Origin: Nicotiana tabacum
Lineage: Eukaryota > Streptophyta > Magnoliopsida > Solanales > Solanaceae
Assembly: GCF_000715075.1 (NCBI RefSeq)
Contig: NC_134080.1
Location: 73,005,291 to 73,069,290 of the forward strand
DNA length: 64,000 nucleotides
Direction of reading: 5' to 3'
Shown: positions 1-12,590 of the stretch, piece after piece
Layout: each line of letters starts with the position of its first letter
Numbering within the stretch: the first letter of the stretch is position 1
Notes under the pieces: generated by a model
Told to the model about the DNA's origin: nothing
Seen by the model: only the letters and a program-made list of their open reading frames with translations
The model's database searches: none
Position numbers and translations under genes: made by a program

Positions 1-2632
1 ATCATTTCCTGTTGTGTCATGCAACCCGATCCCCCAATATCAATTCATTTCAGTACAGTTGTAGTGCATAAGCTGATCCCCTAATATCAATATATTAATA
101 TAAAAAATTCAACACCACTATTCACGAAATATCAACACAAAAGAGAAATAAAACGTGCAAAATAATAAGGAAATATAAGTACAAATGGATAGTAGCCAAT
201 ACTTCGTAATCCTAAACCTTGGCAAAACATTAATACTGAAATAACTAATGGCTCACATAAACGGGATGATATAATAAAGTGCTTCAAGTAATATAGGAAC
301 AGTAAAAGCAAGTAAAATATGAGACAACGAAAATATACAATTAATGCAATTAAAAGCATGTAGCAGGTAAGCAAATATTGAGTGAGAAATGAACTAATCG
401 ATACAAGTAACAACTAAATAACAATTAACAATTAATGCATGGATAACAAGTAAGAATTTGTAGAAACTAAAGCAGGTAACAAGAGATGACATGGAATAAA
501 TGATGACATGGAAGTAAGTAACCTAACCCCGCATGCTTTAACCCCACGACGGCGCATATATACTCATCACCTTGCATATACGTTGTTTTCATAAATAATT
601 CACATAACAAATAGACCAACAAGTCCTAATTCCCTCAAGTCAAAGTTAGACATGACACTTACCTTACTCTGCAACCAAATCAATCAACCAACCACGCCCT
701 TGCCTCTCGAACAAGCCTCGAAACAAACCGAATCTAATGAATTATCCATCAAATAATTGAAAATATGCTTTAAAAACTATCTGGGAATTAAAAAGATTCA
801 ATCTTTAGTGAACTGAAAAAAGTCAACCCCAGGATCGCTTGGTTAAAATCAAAGATCCGGACCAAAATCCGATTACCATTCACCCCCGAGCCAGATTATG
901 TAATTTGTTTCGAAATCCGACCTCGATTTGAGGTCTAAATCTCAATTTTGCAAAATTCCTAAATTCTACCCAAATCCCTCATTTCCACCATAGAAATTCT
1001 AGATTTAACGTTAAAACTCATGAAAAGTAATGGAAAATTAAAGAAAGAGTATCAGAGTTGCTTACCAATGAATTTGGGAAGAAAACGCTCTTCAAAAATA
1101 GCGTCTAGAGTGTTTAGGGTTAAGAAATGGTGTAAAATGAGCTAAGTCTGGTTTTCCCCTTTTTTTTACCCAAGTGCAGGTTTCGCTATTGCGAATGCCA
1201 CAAATGTGACACATGGATTGCAAATACGATCAATGCATCAAACCACCCAAAGTCGCAAATGCAACAAAATCCTCGCATATGCAATATGCCTATTGACCGC
1301 AAATTTGTGACGCTTCCCGTTCCCAGTTCTACGTTGCAAAATAAACAAAAGGTCACAAATGCGAACTCCCAGAGTCACCAAATTCGATTAAATATTCACA
1401 ATTGCGAAGAACCAACCCACTAGCCCCTTATCGCAAATCCAATTATTGGACCGCAAAACGGGCTCACAAATGCAAGATCTGCAGACCTGAGACACTAGCA
1501 ATTATGCACAATCAATTCAAAATTCAATAAAACTCTCCCGTTGCATATCTGAAACTCACTCGAGTCCCTCGGGCTTCAATCCAAACATGCACAAAATAAT
1601 ATCATATAAACTTACTCGCTACCTCAAATCGTAAAGCTAACATTAAATAACAAGAATCGATCATCAAAACTCATGATTTTCCACTTGAAAACTTTACACG
1701 CCCCGACCTTGGGTAGCACGATTGGAGCTCTACCGAGATTCCCCTATCAAGCAAGCCTGTACAATGCCTTCTATCCAACTCACCTATGAATAAAGAGGAT
1801 ATATATATATATATCATTAGTTAAAAATTGAGAGGATTTCATGAACAATGCCAATTCCATTACCAATAGTTACTTCATTCATAACTCCATAAATATATTA
1901 CATATTTGAAATTCGAAGTGGATCATGTGATACAATTACAACATATCTTGTTTGAGTCTTCCAACACCACTATACAACCCACAATATATCTACAGAGCCT
2001 CTAAGTACAACAAAAGAGTCATATGAAAGTGTCAGCGACAAGGGGCCTCTTCTATACCTCAAGATGCAAAGTACAACGTCAAGTGACATCAGGCCCGGTA
2101 CAAAGTAGGGCTCACCAAGACTACTGAATAGAGAGTAACAACTAACAAGGACCAAAGTTGCCCGCTGATGAACCACCTGCATAAATTTTGCAGTGCCCCC
2201 GATAAAAGGGACGTTAGTACATGTGGAATAGTACTAGTATGTGAAGCTAAATGTCCTCTTTTAAAAACGAATTCCAATACAAGAAAGGGAAACCCATGGA
2301 AACAACAAGTAAGAATCAAAAGTATCCAAATGCCAAGTTTAAAACATAACAATTTTAAAAATACGGATATAATATATATTTTTGGTTAGGAGATCATTAG
2401 TACCGATATAGCTATACCACCGTGTATTTAGCACAGAGTTCGATCACAGCCTGAAGGTCTAGGTCGTGTCATCCGAAGACATCAACCACAATCACAATCA
2501 CAATTTCAATTTCAATTTCTAGCATAATCACCACCATGTGTGCGACATGATGTTTGATCATGACCCGATCGGCTAGGTCGTCTCACCACAATGTCGTGTG
2601 GATTGACATCACTCTTTTCTAGTAATCATCTT
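1..2632. repeat. Degraded LTR-like debris, no gene
   Basis: No coding region can be supported here. The stretch around 1170-1500 carries the recurring short words of the Tekay-type LTRs seen elsewhere in the window, such as cgcaaatgc and ttgcgaa, in minus orientation. About 1690-1710 reads cacgccccgacctt, which looks like a reversed LTR terminus of another family. A TA dinucleotide run sits at 1801-1813. Short CACAAT and TTTCAA repeats occur at about 2488-2520. I infer old, fragmented Ty3/gypsy LTRs on the minus strand but cannot set element boundaries. Confidence 0.4.
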
Positions 2633-5320
2633 TGTCACGACCCTAAACCCAGACCCGGTCGTGATGGCGCCTCTCGTGAAGACAAGGCCAGCCAACACTT
2701 ACCCATTTCAGTTTTAAGCAGTTAACAATGAGAATTTAAGTCTAAAGCATAATAAATAATCCGACATTTAAACGGTCAACAGTACAAATATGCGGAAGAA
2801 CAACCCAACACAGCCCGATATCGGGTTATCACTAGTCATGAACATCTAAAAATTCGGAAAAATCAAGAAAAGTCTAAAGAGTTAAATACAAAACTAAAAC
2901 AAGGAGAAATAAGGCACGGAAGAAGCTCTAGGCTGCAAACGCCGGCAGCTACCTAGAGAATCTTCGGATCCGCCTGAGCTGGAAAGATCAACACTCGGGA
3001 GCGGGACCAGATGCGCCTGAATTTGGGCACGGGGTGCAGGGAGTAAAGTGAGTATTCCAACTCAGTGAGTAATAATCATAAATAAAGACTGAAAGCAGGA
3101 AATCACGTAAAGCACATTACAGGCTATAATAAAGCAGTAAAACTAGTAAAAACAGTAAAGATATGTGAAAGTCATTTTAATTCAAATTAAACTTCATGAA
3201 AAGCCTTTTCAGTATCAACAATTAAACAGGTAAATGACAGGCAATTAAGGAAGATAAACACATAAAGGTTCGCCCCTCGGGCACAGTATCAGCAAAGTCG
3301 CCCCTCGGGCAACATCTCAGAACAATACCAGCCCCTCGGGATATATCTCACATCACAATGGGTACCCGCGCTCACTGGGGGTGTGCAGACTCCTGGAGGG
3401 GCCCCTTACGGCCCAAGCGCAATATCAAGCCATCTCGTGGCATCATCACTAGGCTCTCGGCCTCATATCAACAAGCCACCTCGTGGCGTACATATCTTAG
3501 GCCCTCAGCCTCATAATCATGATCAGTGTTTCCTCACAACATAGGTCCTTGGCCTTACTCAGTCAAAAATCCTCACAAGCCACTCGGCAGTAGTAAAACA
3601 TGATTCTCAGCCCAATTACTATTTAAAAGATCATTTAAGTGTTAAAACATAGTAAACATGGCTGAGTATGAAAACAATGGAATATAACATGACTGAGTTC
3701 AAGTATAAAATCATAACAGTGAGGAAATATCAATAAAAATCCCCAAAGGGCTCATATAGTTGGTACGAGGCCCAAGTATGGCATTCATCCCAAATCATGA
3801 TGATAGCAAACAGATTTCAGTCAAATACAAGGTAAAATAGTCATTCGGGATGGACTATGTCACAATCCCCAATAGTACACAACCCAACGCTCGTCATCAA
3901 GTGTGTGCGTCACCTCAATTATCACAACGATGTATAATCTGGGGTTTCATATCCTCAGAACATCATTTACAATCATTACTCACCTCAATCCAATCAAAAC
4001 TCTAGCCCGCGATGCCTTTGCCCCTCAAATCGGCCTCCACTTGCATTGAATCTATCCAAAATCAGAATCACGACGTGAAAATATGCTAAGGAAATGAAGT
4101 TGAAGCAAAAATAATCAATTTACAACATTAATCCCGAAATTCCAAAACTCGACCCCCCGGCCCACGCCTCAGAATTCGATAAATTTCACATCAATGGATT
4201 ACTTATCTCCCCACGAGTTCAGACATATCTAAAGTACCAAAATCCGACTACAAATGGTCCCTCAAATCCTCAAGTCTAGGTCTCTAATACCAAGCCCTAG
4301 TTTCCCTAATTATAACCATTAAATTCCATTAATTATAGCTCTAATCCGTGAAATAATACCATAGGGACGAGTTTTAGGTCCAAAATCCTTACCTCAATTA
4401 AGTTCCCTTGAAATCCCTCTTCAAACGTGGCCAAAAAGCTCCAAAGCCGACTTAGAAATGGTGAAATAGCTCAAAAATCGCGAAGGAAACAATTGACACC
4501 TTCTGGCTCAGGCATTTTCACATATGCGGCCAAATTCTCGCTTCTGTGGTAACGCATTTGCGGCCAATGAACTGCTTCTGTGGTTTTCACTTAAGTTTCC
4601 ATTTTCAGCATCTGCGATAAAATATCCACACCTGCGCCATCGCAGCTGCGGTCCTCCTAACCGCTTCTATGGTTTCTGCCTCCCTAGATCCTTTCCGCTC
4701 ATGCAGCTCCATTTCTCGCATCTGCGACATTGCACCTTCGGTCCCCAATCAGAGGGTACGGAAATACAAGAAGCAGAAAAATCTACAACTTCAACATAAT
4801 CTCAAACTTCTCCGTCAACCATCCGAAATCACCCCGAGGCCCCTGGGACCTCAACCAAAAACTCAAAAATGTCCCATAACCTTATTCAAAATTGTACCAA
4901 TCTTCAAAACACCTCAAACAACATCAAATCAACCAAAATACATCAGATTCAGGCCTAAGTTTTTAAAATCTTCCGAATTCCGCTTTTTATCAAAAACCCA
5001 ACCAAACCACGTTCGAATGACCTGAAATTTTGCACACACATTCAAAATGACCCAACGGAACTATTACAACTCTCGGAATTCCATTCCGACACCTATACCA
5101 AAATCCCAGCTACCAACCGGAAATTGCCAAAATACCAACTTCGCCAATTCAAGCCTAAATCTACTCCAAACCTCCAAAACTTATTCCGATCACGCTCCTA
5201 AGTCCCAAATCACCTCCCGAAGCTGTATGAACCATCGAAATTCACATCCGAGTCCTCTAACATATAAGTCAACATCCGGTTGACTTTTCCAACTTAACCT
5301 TCCTCAAAAGAGACTAAGTG
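2633..5320 (-). repeat. Minus-strand Tekay-like LTR, left copy (remnant B)
   Basis: Read on the minus strand, this ends in ..GGTCGTGACA, the same terminus as the other Tekay-type LTRs. It contains the same ordered landmarks: the block around 'ggaatggaattcc', the 'gaggtccc..gggcctcgg' block, a row of CGC-N4-GCG motifs, and a TATA position. The segment 4453-5320 is repeated in the same orientation at 14526-15370 with roughly 10% differences. About 140 bp at the LTR start are missing because the sequence switches at 5320/5321 into element A. The five bases before it (ATCTT, 2628-2632) match four of five with ATCGT (15512-15516) after the right copy. This suggests the two fragments are the LTRs of one old element. 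In this copy the TATA position has decayed (reversed: gtgtcaatt). Confidence 0.7.
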
Positions 5321-7148
5321 TCCCTGGGCAGATATAAGATTTCAAAATCGAGGGTTTAGCCATTTTTATCAAAACTTAACCCATTAATCTAAACATGAAT
5401 TCATCATTTAATTTCAGAATTTGTATGAAAATTAGGGAAAGTTCTTAGACCAAAAATTTAAGTTTTGATTGGGGATTTGACATTGGATTCGGATAATATT
5501 TGTATGGTTAGACTTGTGAGAGTGTGAGTATTCTGGAAGTATAAATTTTACTCGATTCCGAGACGTGGGCCCGAGGGGCATTTTGGTCATTTTACCTAAT
5601 TTCGTGTATTAGCTTAGAATTTAAATGTAGAATCAGTTACTTGAAGTGTTATTTACATTATGCAATTGAATTGGATAGATTTGGATCATTTGGAGTCGAG
5701 TACTCGTGGCAAGAGCGTGGTTTCGGATTAAATTGAGCTGGTTCGAGGTAAGTGGCTTGTCTAACCTTGTGTGGGGGACTTTCCCCTTAGGATTGGTATT
5801 GTGATAATAGAAATGCGTTGTATGTGAGGTGACAAGTGCGTACTTGTGCTAATTATTGAAAATCCGGTTTTCATTAAGTAACTTTAATTTTGCTTTCCCT
5901 TTCTATTTATTATACTTGCACTTTTAAACCTATTGTTAGTTAGATAAGCCTGTCTAATTGACTTAATTGCTTTATTTGCTTTAACTGCCTTATTTGTATT
6001 ACATGAAGCATGCTAGGTTAGAATTGTCTGTGTTACCTTGTTATGATGTTGAGTTTATTTGAGTATTCCTTGAGTCATTGTTATGTATTTTACTTTGGGA
6101 CTACGGGACGGCATCCTGAGAGATCCTCTATATGCATTTATGATTTGAGCTGAAGTGCGGGACATCGAGAGATCCCTTACACGTATATTGATGATACCAA
6201 GAGATCCCTAGTATATATTGAGGATACCGAGAGATCCTCGGGATACCAAGAGATCTCTATTATACATTGAGGATACCAAGAGATTCTCGGGATACCAAGA
6301 GATCCCTCGCATATATTGAGGATACCGAAAGATCCTCGAGATACAAAGAGATCCCTATCATACATTGAGGATACCAAGAGATCCCTAGCATACATTGAGG
6401 ATACCGAGGATCCTCGGGATACCAAGAGATCCCTGGCATATATTGAGGGTACTATGAGATCCTCGAGATACTAAGAGATCCCTGGTTATTTCCTTGTGTT
6501 TTGTCTTTATCACTGTTTCAGTTATAGTACTCCTTATTATCATGTGTAGATTCTTATTGTAGATTCTCAATTGTACTGCTTATCTTATCCTGTCATCTTT
6601 ATATTTATTTAATCTCAGTAGCGCCCTGACTTTCCTCATCACTACCCAATCGAGGTTAGGCTTAGCACTTACTGAGTACCGATGTGGTGTACTAATGCCT
6701 TTTCTGTACATGTTTTTCATGTACAGATCCAGGTACTTTCACTCTGTCTTATCATCCTTGAGGCGAGGCACTTCTGTAGAGACTTCGAGGTATATATGCC
6801 GTGTCCGCAGACTGAGGAGTCCCTTTCTATCTTTCTATAATAGCATAGCCCTTTAGTATTCCCCTTTTTGTTAGACAGTTCTGGAGTTAGAGCTTCTTAT
6901 ATATCTCTTAGCTTGTGATTCATGGGTTTCCGGGTTTTGGGATTATGTATTGGTTTTGAGAATTTATATGTTGTGTATGCCAAACAGCACCTTTAAAATG
7001 CCGTTTCATTTCTCCATTACTATTTTAAATTGTTTTTTTTTCTTTTCTTCTGCAAGTTTGGGTTATTTTTTCCGCATTTTAGGCTTACCTAGTCGTAGAG
7101 ACTAGGTGCCGTCATGATGGTTCACAGAGGGTGAACCGGGTCGTGACA
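5321..7148 (+). repeat. Element A 5' LTR, truncated
   Basis: It aligns with 12588-14525 of the 3' LTR and ends ..GGTCGTGACA. The first ~960 bp are absent. The break lies about ten bases before the TATA motif (TATAAGAT from 5333), so all upstream promoter sequence was lost. A further ~85 bp present at 12639-12723 of the 3' LTR is missing here, with a short AAC microhomology at the joint. It contains a splice-donor consensus (AG|GTAAGT, GT at 5748) and the 49-bp minisatellite. Confidence 0.85.
6160..6483 (+). repeat. 49-bp minisatellite inside element A 5' LTR
   Basis: Tandem imperfect units alternate 'gaggataccaagagatcctc' with 'gggataccaagagatccct' plus a spacer near 'agcatatatt', giving a period close to 49 bp over about six units. 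The same array occurs at the same LTR position in four Tekay LTRs of this window with different copy numbers. The open frames through it on both strands are products of the repeat period and are not genes. Confidence 0.9.
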
Positions 7149-7151
7149 AGT

Positions 7152-7163
7152 TGGTATTAGAGC
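7152..7163 (+). promoter_or_regulatory. Primer binding site, element A
   Basis: TGGTATTAGAGC lies three bases after the LTR end. It differs by one base from TGGTATCAGAGC in element D (59821). This is the usual plant initiator-methionine tRNA primer site. Confidence 0.85.
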
Positions 7164-7352
7164 TCTAGGTTCATAGGAGTCATGGATCACAAGCCAATTT
7201 ATTAGAGTGTTGCCGATCGACACGGAGACGTCTGTACTTATCTACGAGAGGCTATATAACTGTTAGGAAAATTCCACTTCACTTGATTTCCCTGTATTGC
7301 GAGATTTTTTCACATCACAAATCCTAAACCTCTGTCTTGCATTCTCTCACAG

Positions 7353-8130
7353 ATGGTGAGGACACGTGCTACCAGAGGTGATTAGACACATGCGCCCCCT
7401 GTGAGAGCCGTCAGAGGTCGGGGCCAAAGTAGAGGCCAAGGACGCGCACGCGGTGCAGCTAGAGCACCCGTGTGAGTTGCCACCGAGGAGCCACCAGCGG
7501 TTTCAGCCAGAGCCTAGGCACCGGATGCGCCTACTGCTCCAGCACTTTAGGAGACATTAGTAGAGTTCCTGAGCATGTTTGGTACGTTAGTTCAGGTGGG
7601 GTTGATTCAGGTTGTACCAACTACTTCACAGATCGAGGAAGCGACCTAGACTTCCGCCACCCCCACTCTAGAGCAGCGAGTTCCAATTGGTTGGGTTCCA
7701 GGTGTCATAGTGACACAGCCTGTGATTCAGATTCAGCGGGTGGTGAGGACTTCTCGCCGAGTAGAGTATAGACGAGGTCAGGAGAGAGTGTATAGGGAAG
7801 TGAGGAGACCTCGTAGACTGGAGAGACCTACCGGTCTTTATTTTGGAGGAAGAGTACAGCATGGTAGAATTTTTGTGGGTCAGCCAGCTCAGTTTGCATC
7901 TCAGATTTCGCATAGTGTTTCAGGTGTTCAGGGGTCTTGGAGTACCCGTACCGTATAGTTCCCATTGCCACGTCCTCCCAGGGCTTGTTTTGAGTGTGGT
8001 GATACACGCCATGTGGTGAAGGATTGCCCTAGACTTGGGAGGAGTGCACCTCCACAGATTTCTCAGCCACAGCACGCTCCGCAGAGTTCTCAGGCTATGA
8101 TCACAGCACCAGTTGCTACCCCACCTGCTC
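7353..8130 (+). pseudogene. Gag pseudogene, element A (capsid core deleted)
   Basis: The likely start ATG at 7353 directly follows a perfect splice-acceptor sequence (ctctcacag) and is also the gag start in element D (60019). In-frame stops appear within 10-15 codons. Compared with element D, the central capsid region (the counterpart of D 60450-61060) is missing. What remains is the proline/alanine-rich amino end, an arginine-rich linker at about 7735-7830, and a CCHC zinc knuckle at about 7990-8035 (CFECGDTRHVVKDC). Gag would form the virus-like particle and bind RNA through the knuckle, so without the capsid core this copy could not assemble. Confidence 0.8.
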
Positions 8131-11100
8131 AGCCAGCAAGAAGGGAAGGCCAGGCCAGATATTATGCCCTTCCTATCCATATCGAGGTTGTTTCCTTCGA
8201 TTCTATCATCACAGGTATTGTACTAGTTTGTCATAGAGATGCATCAGTTATATTTGATCTAGGCTCCACTTACTCTTATGTGTCTTCTTATTTTGCTCAG
8301 CATTTGGGTGTACCTCGTGATTCTTTGAGTTCCCCCGTTTAGGTTTCTACTCCTATTTGAGATATTCTTGTTATGGACCGCATTTATCGGTCATGTTTGG
8401 TTGCTCTTAGTGGTTTTGAGACCATAACCAATTTATTGTTACTCAGTATGGTTGATTTTGATATTATCTTGGGAATGGACTGGTTGTCACCCCATTATAC
8501 TATTCTTGATTATCATGCCAAAATTGTGATGCTGGCTATGCCAGGTGTACCTCGTGTTGAGCGAAGGGGTACTTTAGATCACACTCCCAGTAGAGCTATT
8601 TATTTTCTTAAAGCTTAGCGTATGGTTGAGAAGGGGTGTGACGCGTGTTTAGCTTATGTGAGACATATCATTATTGATACCCCTTTCAGTTGATTTAGTC
8701 GCAGTAGTACGAGATTTTCTCGATGTGTTTCCAGCTAACCTTCCGAGCATGCCGCCTGATAGAAATATTGATTTTGGCATTGATCTGTTACCGGGCACTC
8801 AGCCCATTTCTATTCCTTTGTATCGTATGGCTCCTCCTAGTTTAAGGAGTTGAAGGATCAGTTACAGGAATTGCTTGGTAAAGGTTTTATTCAGCCTAGT
8901 GTATCACTGTGGGGGTGCTCCTGTCTTGTTTGTGAAGAAAAAGGATGGTTCTATGTGTATGTGTATTGATTATCACCAGTTGAACAAGGTTACAGTGAAG
9001 AATTGTTATCCTTCACCTCATATTGGAGATCTGTTTGACCAGCTTCAAGGTGCACGGGTGTTTTATAAGATCGATTTGTGCTCAGGTTACCATCAGTTGA
9101 AGATTCGGGAGCCAGATATCCCGAAGACTACTTTTAGGACTCAGTATGGTCATTACTGTTTCCTTGTTATGTCATTTGGGCAGACCAATGCCCCAACAAC
9201 CTTTATGCATTAGATGCACAGTGTGTTCTAGCCGTATCTTGACTCATTCGTCATTGTCTTTATTGATGATATTCTAGTGTACTCCCGGAGTCGGGACTGA
9301 GCAGCACCTGAGAACTGTGCTTCAGACTTTGAGAGAAAAGAAGTTATATGCTAAGTTCTCAAAATGTGAGTTTTGGTTGGGTTAGGTGGCATTCTTAGGC
9401 CACGTGGTATTGAGTGAGGGTATTCAGGTGGATCCAAAGAAGATAGAGGCCGTGCAAAGTTGGCCCAGACCATCCTCAGCTATAGATATTCGCAGTTTCT
9501 TTGGCTTGGCGGGCTACTACTGCCGTTTTGTGGAGGGGTTTTCATTGATTGCAGCCCCTATGACCAGGTTGACCCAGAAGGAGTGTGAGGCGAGCTTTTA
9601 GAAGCTCAAGACAGCTTTGACTACAACCGCAGTTTTTATATTGCCTTCAGGTTCGGGGTCTTATACAGTCTATTGTGATGCCTCGAGGATTGGCCTCGGA
9701 GCGATGATGCAGGACGGTAAGGTGGTTGCCTACGCGTCCACACAGTTGAAGATACATGAGAAGAATTACCAGTTCACAACCTTGAGTTAGCTTCCATTGT
9801 TCACGCTCTGAAGATTTAGTGCCATTATTTATACAGGGTTCCCTATGAGATTTATACTGACCATCGGAGCTTGCAACACTTCTTCAAGCAAAAGGATCTA
9901 AATTTGTGCCAGAGGAGGTGGTTAGAGTAGCTGAAGGACTATGATATCACCATTTTGTATCACCCGAACAAGGCCAATGTAGTGGTCGATGCCTTGAGTC
10001 ACTAGGCGGAGAGTTTGGGGAGTTTGGCATATTTACCAGCATCGGAGAGGCCTATGGCGATGGATGTTCAGGCCTTAGCCAGCTAGTTTGTGAGATTGGA
10101 TCTTTCAAAGCCCAGTCGGGTTCTAGCTTGCGTGGTTTCTCGGTCTTCCTTATTTGATCGTATCAGGGAGCGACAGTATGATGACCCTCATTTGCTTGTC
10201 CTCAAGGACAAGGTTCAGCACGGTGATGCCAGAGATGTGACTATTGGCGATGATGGGGTATTGAGGATGTAGGGTCGGATTTGCATACCCAATGTTGATG
10301 GGCTTTGGGAGTTGATTCTGGAGAAGGCCCATAGCTCGAGGTATTCCATCCATCTGGGTGCCGCGAAGATGTATCAGGATTTGTGGCAGCACTATTGGTG
10401 GAGGCGGATGAAGAAAGATATAGTTGGATTCGTAGTTCGGTGTCTCAACTGTCAGTAGGTGAAGTATGAGCAGCAGAGACTGGGTGGGTTGCTTCAGTAG
10501 ATAGAGATTCCGGAGTGGAAGTGGGAGCAGATCACCATAGACTTTGTAGTTGGGCTCCCACGAACTTTGAAAAAGTTCGATGCTATTTGGGTGATTGTGG
10601 ATCGGCTGACCAAGTCCGCTCACTTCATTCTTGTGTGTACTACCTATTCATCAGAGCGGTTGGCGGAGATTTATATCCAGGAGATTGTTCGTCTGCATGG
10701 CATTCCAGTGTCCATCATTTAAGATAGAGGTACTCAATTCAAATCACGGTTCTAGAGGGTCGTTCAGCATGAGTTGGGTACTCTGGTGGAGTTGAGTACA
10801 ACATTTCACCCTCAGAGGGACGGATAGTCCGAGTGCACTATTTAGATTCTTGAGGATATGCTCTGTGCGTGTGTGATTGAGTTTGGAGTGTCTTGGGATT
10901 AGTTCTTGCCATTGGCGGAGTTTGCTTACAACAATAGCTATCAGTCCAGCATTCAGATGGCACCGTATGAGGCTTTATATGGTAGGCGGTATAGATCCCC
11001 AGTGGGTTGGTTTGAGCCGGGTGAGGCTAGGTTATTTGGCACAGACTTAGTTCAGGATGCTTTGGAGAAGGTTAAAGTGATTCAGGATAGACTCTGTATA

Positions 11101-11600
11101 GCCCAGTCCAAATAAAAGAGTTACACGGACCGGAAGGTTCGTGATGTTTTCTATATGGTTGGAGAACGGGCTACTTTGGGTTTCACCTATGAAGGGCATT
11201 ATGAGATTTGGGAAGAAAGGGAAGTTGAGTCCGAGGTTTATTGGCCATTTTGAGATATTGAGGCGTGTTGGGGAGGTTGCTTATGAGCTTGCCTTACTTC
11301 CCAGCTTGGCAGGAGTTCATTCGGTATTTCATGTTTTGATGCTCCGGAGGTATCACGATGATCTGTCACACATGTTGGATTTCAGTTCAGTCCAGTTGGA
11401 CAAAGATCTATCTTATGTTGAGGAGTCAACGGCAATATTGGACAGGCAGGTTAGGAAGTTAAGGTCAAAGTACATTGTTTCGGTAAAGGTTCAGTGGCGG
11501 GGTCAGTCGGTCGAGGAGGCGACCTGGGAGACCGAGCAGGATATGCGCATCCATTACCCTCATCTTTTCACTACTTCAGGTATGTCTCTATGCTCGTTCA
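8131..11600 (+). pseudogene. Pol pseudogene, element A: PR-RT-RH-IN-chromodomain
   Basis: Protease: FDLGSTYSYVSS at about 8253-8290 keeps the catalytic Asp, followed by ILGMDWL at about 8470. RT: fingers and palm at 8915-9290, with FIDD at 9259-9270 as the catalytic box. RNase H: about 9600-10080, with a YCDAS motif near 9668. Integrase: the zinc-binding HHCC region lies at 10330-10460. The core runs 10510-11000 with its first Asp at about 10540, second Asp at about 10725 and Glu near 10830. A chromodomain-like end (VQWRGQ..ATWE) lies at about 11485-11535. Stops include TAG at 9599, 10456 and 10498, most of them at former CAG codons. There is a frameshift near 8845. This was a functional chromoviral polyprotein and is now dead. 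Confidence 0.88.
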
Positions 11601-11618
11601 AGGACGAACGAATGTTTA

Positions 11619-11630
11619 AGTGTAGGAGGA
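11619..11630 (+). promoter_or_regulatory. Polypurine tract, element A
   Basis: The purine-rich string gtgtaggagga immediately precedes the 3' LTR start (TGTGACGACC at 11631). This is the expected second-strand priming position. Confidence 0.6.
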
Positions 11631-12327
11631 TGTGACGACCAGGCCGGTCGTCTTAAGAATTAATGTCCCGATCCCCTATTAACCGCTCTCCCCGAGTTTA
11701 TTTCTACTATTTTGATTAGTCGGGATGTTTGATTTTGAGATTCGGAGAGTTTTAGGACACTTAGTCCCTAAATGAGAGCTTAAGTGTTGGAAAGTTGACC
11801 GTAGTTGGAACAGTGTGAAGACGGCCTTGAAATGGGATTCTGATGGTTCCGTTAGCTCCGTTGGGTGATTTTGGTTTTAGGGGCGTGTTCGGATTGTGTT
11901 TTGGAAGTCCGTAGCTAATTTAGGCTTGAAATTCTGAAAGTTGAATTTTTTTTAAAGTTTTCGGTTCGATAGTGAGATTTTGATCCGAGGGTCAGAATGG
12001 AATTCCGGAGGTTGGAGTAGCTCTGGAGTGTTGAATGTAACGTGTGTGCAAAATTGCAGGTCATTCGTGCAAGGTTTGATAGACTTTTTGATCGAAAGCA
12101 TGTTTTTAGAGTTTTTGGAATTCTTATGCTTGAATCCGATAAAAAATAGGCGTTTTGATGTTGTTTTGAACGTTCCGAAGATTGGAACAAGTTTTAATGA
12201 TGTTTTAGGATTGGTTGGCAGGTTTGGTTGAGGTTCCGGGGGCCTCGAATATGTTTCGGATGCTCAACGGACCATTTTCGGACTTGGAAAGATTGTAGAT
12301 TTTCTACTATTATGTTGCAGAAAAAAC

Positions 12328-12590
12328 ATTCATCGCGTTCGCGAGAGGGTCTCGCGTTTGCATAGAGCATCTGGGTGAAATAGCTGAAATGTGCTTCGCG
12401 TTCGCGATGATGTCCCGTGTTCGCGAAGGTAAGGACCCATTGGTCTTCGCGTTCGCGACATGGTCCTCGCATTCGTGTAGGGTCTGCCAGTGTAAGCTAC
12501 ACGTTCGCGATATAGGAATTTGGCTAGCAGGACTTTTGTGCATCACGTTCGCGATAGTAGCCTCGCGTTCGCGAAGAAGAACGTGCCTGG
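12328..12590 (+). promoter_or_regulatory. CpG palindrome block upstream of the LTR TATA box
   Basis: The motif CGCGTTCGCG and its variants recur about every 25-35 bp and stop just before the TATA motif at 12595. The spacing and position suggest promoter-proximal elements of U3. An enhancer or methylation-target role is inference. Confidence 0.5.

Noticed and set aside
4524..5283. Plus-strand open frames of 78-118 codons
   Set aside because: They lie antisense in a Tekay-like LTR and reappear in the duplicated LTR fragment at 14621-15337 with disrupted frames.
6177..6570. Minus-strand open frames with repeated DLLVSSMY-like strings (also at 13603-13950 and, on plus, 19694-19918)
   Set aside because: They are read-through of the 49-bp LTR minisatellite, with no start context and no family.
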